Part shown: positions 53,530 to 61,152 of the stretch, piece by piece
Layout: the number at the start of each line of letters is the position of its first letter
Position numbering within the stretch: the stretch's first letter is position 1
Notes under the pieces: generated by a model
Database searches by the model: none
What the model saw: only the letters and a program-made list of their open reading frames with translations
What the model was told of the DNA's origin: nothing
Translations under genes and position numbers: made by a program
From: Mogibacterium timidum ATCC 33093
GTDB taxonomy: Bacteria > Bacillota > Clostridia > Peptostreptococcales > Anaerovoracaceae
NCBI RefSeq assembly: GCF_000525775.1
Contig: NZ_JALU01000020.1
Span: 1-64,000 of the forward strand
DNA length: 64,000 bases
Direction of reading: 5' to 3'

Positions 53530-56500
53530 ATGATAAAAAAATATAAAAAATTAACTGCGATTTTTGCAATACTTGTGACTATGAGCATGACAGCAGTTCC
53601 AATTCTATCCTTCGCGGAAACAATTCCACAGGGAACTGCTAAAAGTACAAATCTGAAAGAAAATTCTGCTTATGTTGAAAGCGAAAAAGAAGCAGAAAAA
53701 CCGGTAATTCCGGAAAAAGACAGCACTAACCCAGATAAAAGCGAAAATTCTAAAACTGAAAAGGCTGAAACAAAAAAAGATAAACCGGAAACTGAAAAAT
53801 CAAAGCCTGAAGATAAAATAAATTCAGATATAAAAGTTAAATTTTCTGCTTCCGGAAATGGTTCGTTCATCGTTAAAAAGGTAGGCGAACCTGAAGAGAA
53901 ACTTAGAGATATTGAAGCAGGAAAGACGGATTACATTAGTGCAGAAAAAGGGGAAACCTTTGAGGTATACACCTACGCATTAGATGGTAACAAGCTTACA
54001 TATAGACTAAATGACATAGAGAAGGTATCTGAGAACAAGGAAACAGTTAATAACACTCTTTTGAAATTTAAGGTAACAGGAGATAAGCCTGAAGCAATTC
54101 TTTCTTTTACCGGTGGTGAGAGTTTAGGCTCATCTGTACAGGAGATTTTTGCTGTACCGAGGTCATTTGGAAGTTCTAAATCTATATATGTATCCATAGA
54201 AAAATATCAATATGGATATGATGCTAGTGGACAAAGAGTGGCTCAAAATAAATACGGCAAATTTACAACATCTACAAGTGGAGTGTATGGCGGTGCTGTA
54301 TATTGTGCAGAACACGGTAAAACTCCAACAGTTGGAGGAATTACAGGAACTCTCATATCGGACACTACAATCCGTAAAATAATGTACTACGGGTATAGAG
54401 GTCCAGCTCAGTGGTCGGGGTTTGCATCAAGTTCCAATAATAGTGCATACAAAATTTGGGGGTCAAATACAAATAAGACGGAAATTGCCGGTACAGTAAT
54501 AACATCACAGGCTCTTTCTAACAGATATAGAAGTTTGGGCGGAAGTGGTATAACTACAAATCCACAAGGGTTAAGTGCTTTTATGTCATATGTTAACAGT
54601 CAACCGGATCCCGGAAACAGTTATGCTGTATATAGGGCTAGTGCTAGTGGACAAGACCTAATGTTTGGAGTATATCAGCCTAAAGGGTATGCAAAGGTGC
54701 AAAAGAGTGTGGCAAGCAACAAACACCTTACAGATGAGTGCAAGAATATGTACTCACTAAAAGGAGCGGAGTACCGGGTGTCTAAGAACAAAGATGGCTC
54801 CGGATACTTGGGGTCGCTAACAACAGATGCAAGCGGTAAGACAAATACGCTGAAACTTACCCCTGGAACATATTATGTGAGAGAAGCGAAAGCACCGAAA
54901 GGGTTTGCACTAGACCCTACAGTACATACTGTAAATGTCGTTTCGGGACAAACTGCTACGGTGCAATCAAAAGACGAACCGCTTTTTGACCCAATAGGTA
55001 TAGTTCTTCAAAAGACCGCTACAGATAACAGCTATTTAAATAAGTCAGATATGTCTGATGCTGAATTTGAAATAGCTTACTATAATGAAATGCTTGATAA
55101 GGTAGAAGGTAAAACTCCAACTAGAAAATGGGTTTTAAAAACAATGAAAGCTCAAAACGGGAATTATGTATCTCTTTTGCAAGATAAATATAAAGTATCC
55201 GGAGATGCTTTCTACAAGAGCGAGAAAGGCTCTATTGTTATTCCAAGAGGTACAGTAACAATTAGAGAAATTAAAGCACCTAAAGGTTATAAGGTTGATT
55301 CTAAAGTCTATGTAACTCATGTAGACAATGACCTGAATTTCAAAGACCAACTTGTATATAACTTTGGAAATACGCCTAAACAGCCCAATAAACCGTTAAA
55401 TCCGGAAATTCATACCACAGCATTGGATAGGGATACTACGGATAATATCGGCTCATACGGAAAGAATATAACCCTCATAGATAAGGTGGCATATAAGGAA
55501 CTGTCAGAAAATGAGACATATACTGTAAAAGGTGTTCTTATGGACAAGGCTACAGGAAAGCCACTTATGGTAAATGGGAAGAGAGTTACAGCAGAAAAAA
55601 CCTTTACCGTGACAAAGGATAATTCTACTATTGATGGAAATGGTGCAAGAGGAACGGTAGAGCTGGAATTTAATGTGGACAGCACAGTATTAGCCGGAAA
55701 AACAACCGTTGTTTTTGAGCATCTATATTATGACAAAAAGGAAATTGCCACTCACACAGACATCGAAGACGAGGGACAGACAGTCCATTTTTCTGAAATT
55801 AAGACAACTGCAAAATCTGCCGAAACAGGAAGCATGCTTGGTATGCCAAGAGAAAAAGAGATTCTCATAGATACAGTTAAGTATACAAATCTCATTCCGG
55901 GTAAAGAGTACACTATAAAGGGTGTGCTTATGGACAAAGATACAGGTAAGCCTATAAAAGACGAAAATGGTAGAAAAATCACAGCAGAAAAGACCTTTAC
56001 TCCGAACACGGCAGAAGGCAGTATAGATTTAGAGTTCACATATAACTCGCTTCTTCGTCAGGGGAAGACGACCGTTGTTTTTGAGGATGTATACCATAAT
56101 GGAATAAAAGTTGGAACACACGCAGACATTAATGATAAAGGACAGAGTATAGAATATCCGAATATCCATACTTCCGCAGACTTTAAGAACCTAGGAAGAG
56201 TTAATAACGGAATGGTTACAATACTTGATAAAGTGTCATATAAGAATCTTGCTCCGGGTAAAAAATACACCGTAAAAGGCATTCTTATGGATAAGGCTAC
56301 AGGTAAGCCTTTTATAGCGAACGGTAAGGAAGTAAAAGGGGAAACTACCTTTACACCTATAAGTTCAACCGGAACTATCACGGTGGAATTTGCATTCCCG
56401 GCATCTGCTATTGAAGGAAAGACTGTTGTTGTATTTGAGAATCTATATAATGACAACATTAAAATTGCAACTCATTCAGATATTACAGATATGAACCAGA

Positions 56501-56667
56501 CTGTTGAAGTTGGTCGAATGAATGTAAGATACGGCGGTGCAAACGGTTATCCAATTACAGGAGATGAGAATGTAATCTGGATTTTTGCAAGCATTCTATT
56601 ACTTTCAGCCGCCGGACTTATGCTTGCTGTAAAGCGTAAAAATAAGAAAAATAAAAAAGATAAATAG
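53530..56667 (+). CDS. Large surface adhesin: thioester domain, SpaA-like domains, three ester-bond (VaFE) domains
   Basis: A 1045-aa wall protein: signal peptide (1-29), a disordered Lys/Glu/Pro-rich segment (about 30-105), a beta domain, and a thioester-type domain with C259 in AVYCAEHGK and Q327 in TSQALSN as the likely bond pair. Two SpaA-like prealbumin domains (about 390-490 and 490-615) follow. Then come three T-Q ester-bond domains (about 626-755, 756-877, 878-995), each ending in a Gln such as DEGQTV or DKGQSI. Near the end is YPITG (about 1007-1011), a sortase-like motif, then a membrane helix and basic tail. Thioester domains form covalent bonds with target surfaces. AAAGGAAAAAG precedes ATG. 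Confidence 0.85.
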   Translation: MIKKYKKLTAIFAILVTMSMTAVPILSFAETIPQGTAKSTNLKENSAYVESEKEAEKPVIPEKDSTNPDKSENSKTEKAETKKDKPETEKSKPEDKINSDIKVKFSASGNGSFIVKKVGEPEEKLRDIEAGKTDYISAEKGETFEVYTYALDGNKLTYRLNDIEKVSENKETVNNTLLKFKVTGDKPEAILSFTGGESLGSSVQEIFAVPRSFGSSKSIYVSIEKYQYGYDASGQRVAQNKYGKFTTSTSGVYGGAVYCAEHGKTPTVGGITGTLISDTTIRKIMYYGYRGPAQWSGFASSSNNSAYKIWGSNTNKTEIAGTVITSQALSNRYRSLGGSGITTNPQGLSAFMSYVNSQPDPGNSYAVYRASASGQDLMFGVYQPKGYAKVQKSVASNKHLTDECKNMYSLKGAEYRVSKNKDGSGYLGSLTTDASGKTNTLKLTPGTYYVREAKAPKGFALDPTVHTVNVVSGQTATVQSKDEPLFDPIGIVLQKTATDNSYLNKSDMSDAEFEIAYYNEMLDKVEGKTPTRKWVLKTMKAQNGNYVSLLQDKYKVSGDAFYKSEKGSIVIPRGTVTIREIKAPKGYKVDSKVYVTHVDNDLNFKDQLVYNFGNTPKQPNKPLNPEIHTTALDRDTTDNIGSYGKNITLIDKVAYKELSENETYTVKGVLMDKATGKPLMVNGKRVTAEKTFTVTKDNSTIDGNGARGTVELEFNVDSTVLAGKTTVVFEHLYYDKKEIATHTDIEDEGQTVHFSEIKTTAKSAETGSMLGMPREKEILIDTVKYTNLIPGKEYTIKGVLMDKDTGKPIKDENGRKITAEKTFTPNTAEGSIDLEFTYNSLLRQGKTTVVFEDVYHNGIKVGTHADINDKGQSIEYPNIHTSADFKNLGRVNNGMVTILDKVSYKNLAPGKKYTVKGILMDKATGKPFIANGKEVKGETTFTPISSTGTITVEFAFPASAIEGKTVVVFENLYNDNIKIATHSDITDMNQTVEVGRMNVRYGGANGYPITGDENVIWIFASILLLSAAGLMLAVKRKNKKNKKDK

Positions 56668-56686
56668 GATACTGGAGGAAGAAGAA

Positions 56687-57628
56687 ATGAGAAAAGGAAG
56701 GATTATATCTACTGTCCTTATTCTTGTATTTATACTTTCTTGCTGTTTTGCAAATGCATCAGCTGAGCTGGTAAAAAAAGAAATATTCATTAGCGAAACA
56801 AAGAAAGCTTCATATGATGCACCGAAAGAAATAGAGGAAGGCGGTAAAGCATATAGGCTAAAGAAGATAGATTACAAGGTTATCAGAAGTCCGGAGGAGC
56901 TTAAGGGGGAAGTTGAGATTAAAAATCTTAATGAGAAAAAAGTTCCTTTAACTAAGAATATTGAAATTGATGGAAAGAAATACACCCTTTATCTTGATAC
57001 AGGTAAGACCAAATACAAGAAAGACAATAAAGAAGAAAAATATGTGTATGAAGCAAGAGACCCAAATAACTTCGTTCCTGAGCAAACAAGAATTTTTAAG
57101 CACGCTGATGGTAAAGACCTTACAGGAAAACTAAAGTCCACAGTTAAGGGACAAAACTACGGAAAGGGAATTACCGTACCGGGAAGATTTGATGGTTCTC
57201 CTAATGCTAAATATTTTCGTTTCGCAGGTTCAGGAAATTTCTATCCGCTGGATACATCAGTTCCAACATGGAAAGGCTATGAAGGAGACATACTAGCTCA
57301 TCTTGGATTAAATCCAAATACACATAGCATCACAGGCGGAAGATGGACAGGAACTGATGGAAGCGGAAAAAACGCAGTCTTTTCTGGAACAAGAACAGTA
57401 TGCGATTACACATGCACCTATACGACTGAAGGGGGCGGAGATACATATACAGCAAATGCAGTATATAACGGATATGAAATTGAAGCTTCAGCCATATATG
57501 AGGAATATATGACATTAAAGACAAAAATCCTTATCGGAATAGGTATAGGAATCCTAGCACTTGCAGTTGCAGTAATCATATATTTTCTTAAGAGAAGGAA
57601 AAAGAACAAGGAAGAACAATATATTTAG
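56687..57628 (+). CDS. Single-pass surface protein following the adhesin (ICE)
   Basis: A 313-aa protein with a signal peptide (1-26), an extracellular region of about 240 residues with repeated beta motifs (segments KKVPLTKNIEIDGKKYTLYL, VPGRFDGSPNAKYFRF), and a C-terminal membrane helix (about 275-297) with a basic tail. No sortase motif is seen, so it stays in the membrane. ACTGGAGGAAGAAG precedes ATG. Position 20 bp after the adhesin suggests a partner that presents or stabilises it. I do not recognise the family. Confidence 0.68.
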   Translation: MRKGRIISTVLILVFILSCCFANASAELVKKEIFISETKKASYDAPKEIEEGGKAYRLKKIDYKVIRSPEELKGEVEIKNLNEKKVPLTKNIEIDGKKYTLYLDTGKTKYKKDNKEEKYVYEARDPNNFVPEQTRIFKHADGKDLTGKLKSTVKGQNYGKGITVPGRFDGSPNAKYFRFAGSGNFYPLDTSVPTWKGYEGDILAHLGLNPNTHSITGGRWTGTDGSGKNAVFSGTRTVCDYTCTYTTEGGGDTYTANAVYNGYEIEASAIYEEYMTLKTKILIGIGIGILALAVAVIIYFLKRRKKNKEEQYI

Positions 57629-57637
57629 GAGGAGAAT

Positions 57638-57799
57638 ATGAGTGAGAAATTAGCTGTTGTAATAGAAGAAGAAAACTTTGAGATATCTCCTGAAGAACTG
57701 GATGGAATGCTTGGAAGACCGGATAACGACTATGACCCAGAAACAGCTTATCAGGTAGATGAGGTTGAAATTATACTACCAAAAGAAGTAAGGGAATAA
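57638..57799 (+). CDS. 53-aa acidic hypothetical protein (ICE)
   Basis: A short acidic frame (starts MSEKLAVVIEEENF) beginning 9 bp after the membrane protein stop, with AGGAGG directly ahead. It is followed by a terminator. No family recognised; soluble and probably cytosolic. Confidence 0.6.
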   Translation: MSEKLAVVIEEENFEISPEELDGMLGRPDNDYDPETAYQVDEVEIILPKEVRE

Positions 57800-57808
57800 C
57801 TGTTAGGT

Positions 57809-57830
57809 GGACGGAGAACCGTCCTTTTTT
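57809..57830 (+). terminator. Intrinsic terminator within the ICE operon
   Basis: Perfect 6-bp stem (57809-57814 with 57819-57824), GNRA-like 4-nt loop, then six T. It closes the surface-protein block. Confidence 0.8.
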
Positions 57831-57866
57831 ATTGGGAAATTATTGGCAAAGGAGCTGGTAAATATT

Positions 57867-59522
57867 ATGGCAAATAAGAAAAGTGAGGAATTTAGGCGTC
57901 AAGTTGCAGACATGTTTATAGAAGGCTTAAGAAAAGACGGATTAGCATGGAAGCAAGGCTGGAAAAGTGAATCTATTCTTCCTACAAATGCTAAGTCCGG
58001 TATTCCATATAGGGGAATGAACAGGATAAACCTTTTCTATACAGCATTATCTAGGGGATATGAGGATACAAGATGGCTTACCTTTAATCAGATAAAAGAT
58101 GCCGGATATGCACTAGAGAAAGGCTCTAAAGGAGCAAAAGTCGAATACTGGTATCCATTTGACAGACTGGAAAGAAAACCACTCACATGGAAGAAATACA
58201 ATATGCTTATCAAAGACGGGATAGACAAAGAGCGGTTTGCAATATTCGTCAAAATGTATACGGTATTCAATGGTGACAATATCAAAGGACTTCCGGAAAA
58301 AGAAGAATATATAAATCCGGATATTAAGCCGGGTGAGCTAATAGAAAAGCTTTCAAAAAGTATGGAAGTGCCAATAATCCACGACATAAACCATGAAGCA
58401 TGCTATATCCCCTCAAGAGATGAGATTTTTTTACCACCGGTAGAAAAGTTCTTGAATGCAGAAGCATATAACGCTACAGCACTACATGAGCTTGCACATT
58501 CTACCGGGCATGAAAGCAGGCTTGATAGAGAAATGGCGAATGCCTTTGGTAGTGAAGGGTATTCTTTTGAGGAACTTGTAGCAGAAATGACCTCTGTTTT
58601 TATGAGTGTCCATACGGAAATAGACCCTATGAATACGGATATTGAGAATCACCAAGCATATGTAAATGGATGGATAGAAGCTATAGAAAAAAGTCCGGAA
58701 GTTCTTTCTAAAGCCATTAAATATGCTGAAGAAGCTACCGCATATATGGAAGAAAAAGCAGGGATTTCGGAAGAACTATTGAAAGAAGCTGAAAAGATTA
58801 AGGCGTTTGAATTTGAATATAGGATGCTTGGAAGACTGCAACAGGACTGTGAATACTACTTAGGAGCTGGGGGAAAAGATGCTGAACATGCACTTTATTA
58901 TCATGACGAAAAAAGACATATAGAAGAGATGAAAAATTTATATGACAAAGTACCGATTAAACCTGAATGGCTTTCAGAAGAAAAACTGAAAGAGTATGAA
59001 AAATTACTCTTGAATACGAATGGTGATATTTTACAGGAGTTTAATGATAAGTTCTATAAATTCGGAGTAGTGTTAACCTCTGAAAATGAAGTTAGAGCCT
59101 TAACTCATGACGAGGGATGGATTACATGGTTTGATAAAGAGGGTAAATGCATGGGTAATACCGACCAGCTGAATATTTGGTTGTCAGACAGGGGTAATTC
59201 GGATTATCCGGATAGTGAGCAATTTTTGATGCCTACATGTGAAGATGTCCTTGAAATGGTGGAGAGTATTGCTAAAGTATATGGCATTACAATTCCTGAA
59301 GCACAGCTAGGGAATGTAATCGATTTAGAAGATTTTGGAGAACTTAGCTTTAATGCGACTAATTTAAAAGCTGATTTTCTAAAGGATGCTGAAGAAAACT
59401 TACATGAAGAAAGTCCGGTAGAAAGGCTTAAGGACATGTTTAACAGTAAAGAAAAAGAAATTGAAGCAGAAGGGAATACTTCATCGAAGGTAAGGCATAA
59501 AGCACTAGAGTTAGAACTGTAG
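57867..59522 (+). CDS. ArdC-like antirestriction protein with zinc metallopeptidase domain (ICE)
   Basis: A 551-aa protein: N-terminal ArdC single-strand DNA-binding domain (about residues 5-125; AWKQGWKSESILPTNAKSG and PYRGMNR), followed by a zincin-like peptidase domain with HELAH (H207 to H211) in LHELAHSTGHESRL. A longer C-terminal helical region (about 290-551) is special to the Gram-positive element version. It would protect incoming single-stranded DNA from restriction. ATG at 57867 follows AAAGGAG with a longish 13-nt spacing. Confidence 0.87.
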   Translation: MANKKSEEFRRQVADMFIEGLRKDGLAWKQGWKSESILPTNAKSGIPYRGMNRINLFYTALSRGYEDTRWLTFNQIKDAGYALEKGSKGAKVEYWYPFDRLERKPLTWKKYNMLIKDGIDKERFAIFVKMYTVFNGDNIKGLPEKEEYINPDIKPGELIEKLSKSMEVPIIHDINHEACYIPSRDEIFLPPVEKFLNAEAYNATALHELAHSTGHESRLDREMANAFGSEGYSFEELVAEMTSVFMSVHTEIDPMNTDIENHQAYVNGWIEAIEKSPEVLSKAIKYAEEATAYMEEKAGISEELLKEAEKIKAFEFEYRMLGRLQQDCEYYLGAGGKDAEHALYYHDEKRHIEEMKNLYDKVPIKPEWLSEEKLKEYEKLLLNTNGDILQEFNDKFYKFGVVLTSENEVRALTHDEGWITWFDKEGKCMGNTDQLNIWLSDRGNSDYPDSEQFLMPTCEDVLEMVESIAKVYGITIPEAQLGNVIDLEDFGELSFNATNLKADFLKDAEENLHEESPVERLKDMFNSKEKEIEAEGNTSSKVRHKALELEL

Positions 59523-59531
59523 GAGGATGAA

Positions 59532-59810
59532 ATGGTAACAAAAAATACACTAATAGAAATTATTGCAGAAAAAGAAGATATTACAAAGACTAAAGCAAGC
59601 AGGATTCTATCACTTATAGGGAACGGCATTATGGAAGCTGTTTCCAACGGAGAAAGAGTAACGATTGCCGGGTTTGGAACTTTTGAATCAAAGGAAAGAA
59701 GCGAGCGGGATGGAGTCAATCCTTTCACCGGAGAAAAAATTCATATTCCGGCATCAAAGGGAGTTAAGTTCAAGCCCGGTAAAGCATTTAAGGAAAGCGT
59801 TAACAAATAG
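59532..59810 (+). CDS. HU-family DNA-binding protein (ICE)
   Basis: A 92-aa histone-like protein with the DNA-arm signature GFGTFESKERSERDGVNPFT and a helical N-terminus. It bends DNA and probably helps transfer or excision. GGAGG lies ahead of the start. Located 9 bp after the antirestriction gene. Confidence 0.92.
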   Translation: MVTKNTLIEIIAEKEDITKTKASRILSLIGNGIMEAVSNGERVTIAGFGTFESKERSERDGVNPFTGEKIHIPASKGVKFKPGKAFKESVNK

Positions 59811-59840
59811 GAAATATAACTTAAAATCACGGAGGTAAAA

Positions 59841-60062
59841 ATGGGAAGTTTTGCATCACAGCTTACAGCATTCGTACAGAGTGCCAGACCGCTTATTATT
59901 GCACTTGTTGCAGTAGCACTACTTATTAACGGTGCTATGATGATATATCCAAGCGAACGAGGAAAGGAAAGGGCGAAGGAAGCTCTCCCTTGGGTTGTAA
60001 TTGGTTCAGCTATAGCGTTAGGAGCTGTAGCTCTTGCATCAGCTTTAACAAGTGGATTTTAA
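59841..60062 (+). CDS. Maff2-family small membrane protein (ICE)
   Basis: A 73-aa protein with two membrane helices (about residues 16-36 and 49-70), one on each side of the short loop PSERGKERAKEALPW. Maff2 proteins occur in every Tn1549-like element beside VirD4 and VirB6 and are viewed as the VirB2-like subunit of the transfer channel (inference). GGAGG precedes ATG. A perfect 12-bp hairpin follows immediately. Confidence 0.88.
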   Translation: MGSFASQLTAFVQSARPLIIALVAVALLINGAMMIYPSERGKERAKEALPWVVIGSAIALGAVALASALTSGF

Positions 60063-60072
60063 ACTATATAGA

Positions 60073-60101
60073 CCGGAGAGATGGTAATTCCATCTCTCCG
60101 G
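60073..60101 (+). other. Perfect hairpin behind the Maff2 gene
   Basis: 12-bp perfect stem (60073-60084 with 60090-60101), 5-nt loop, no T run. More likely an mRNA stabiliser or processing site than a terminator, since the operon continues. Confidence 0.7.
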
Positions 60102-60124
60102 CATTTATATAAAGGAGCTGGATT

Positions 60125-60253
60125 ATGAGTGAATCTATAAAGGATAAAGAAATAAAAATGACAGCAGATGAACTGAAAGAATATATAGAAAACATGCCTG
60201 AAGGAACTATAGTAAATATTGATTTTGATAGGGAGACTGAAGACAATGCCTAA
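60125..60253 (+). CDS. 42-aa acidic hypothetical protein (ICE)
   Basis: A short acidic frame (starts MSESIKDKEIKMTADELKE) with AAAGGAG upstream, overlapping the next gene's start by 8 bases. No known family; translation coupling supports its reality. Confidence 0.6.
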   Translation: MSESIKDKEIKMTADELKEYIENMPEGTIVNIDFDRETEDNA

Positions 60254-61151
60254 AAAGAGGGAGCTTAATGTTGTAAATGTAAGACTTGTGGATGCACCTT
60301 CACTATATAGCGAGGAGGTATTGGATTCCCCTGAAGCTGTTTCTAAAGTTGTAGCTGAAGAGTTTAAGAATTATGACCGTGAAGTTTTTGCTGTTATAAA
60401 TTTAAATACGAAACTAAAGCCTATTAATATAAACATTTGTAGTGTTGGAACGCTCGATGCAACATTGATAAATCCCAGAGAGGTTTTTAAATCTACTATT
60501 CTCTCAAATGCTTCGGCGTTTATTGCTGTTCATAATCATCCTTCCGGAGATGTGAACCCATCAAGAGAAGATATATCAGTAACAAAAAGGCTCATGGATT
60601 GTGGCAATCTACTAGATATAAAGATGTTAGACCATATTATCATTGGTGGGGGAAGTGGTGAGATTTACAGTTTTAATGAAAAAGGTCGTTTTGACAACCT
60701 ATACATTGAAACTACTGAAGTTAGAGAGAATATGGTAATGGAAAAGGAAGGGGTAAGAAAAACAATGGATAAAGAAAGAGTATATTTAAATGTGCATACC
60801 AGTTTTGCAAAATTAGGAATCGAAGACAAAAGTGGAAACGGACAAACTTACAATGTGGTTACATTGCCACGAGGAACAAGCGTAGATGGAAAAGACCTTA
60901 GCGGTGGGAGACTTTATCCTTTTGGGATGTACATATACCCAAATAAGTTTAATGATAATCTAATTACCGTGCAATATAAACCGGAGCAAGAGGTACAGGT
61001 TAACCTGAAAAACGGTGAAAAAGTAAAAGTTAAGGCTGAAGAACTATGCGAAAGTGTAGATAAAGCTAATAAGAAATATCTTAGTGAACATAAAGAAGTC
61101 CAGAATAGTAAAGTAAAGCAAAAAGATAAAGATAAGGAAGTAGAGCTGTAA
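60246..61151 (+). CDS. JAB/RadC-like domain protein with C-terminal extension (ICE)
   Basis: A 301-aa protein: residues 1-150 carry a RadC/JAB metal-binding domain with HNHPSGDVNPSREDISVTK (H96, H98, D109 of the JAMM motif). Residues 175-290 are a second region (KERVYLNVHTSFAKLGIEDK, then TLPRGTSVDGKDLSGGRLYP) of unknown function, also seen in conjugative elements. Start at 60246 follows GGGAG; the frame is open from 60219. It ends one base before VirD4 starts. Confidence 0.82.
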   Translation: MPKKRELNVVNVRLVDAPSLYSEEVLDSPEAVSKVVAEEFKNYDREVFAVINLNTKLKPININICSVGTLDATLINPREVFKSTILSNASAFIAVHNHPSGDVNPSREDISVTKRLMDCGNLLDIKMLDHIIIGGGSGEIYSFNEKGRFDNLYIETTEVRENMVMEKEGVRKTMDKERVYLNVHTSFAKLGIEDKSGNGQTYNVVTLPRGTSVDGKDLSGGRLYPFGMYIYPNKFNDNLITVQYKPEQEVQVNLKNGEKVKVKAEELCESVDKANKKYLSEHKEVQNSKVKQKDKDKEVEL

Positions 61152-61152
61152 T

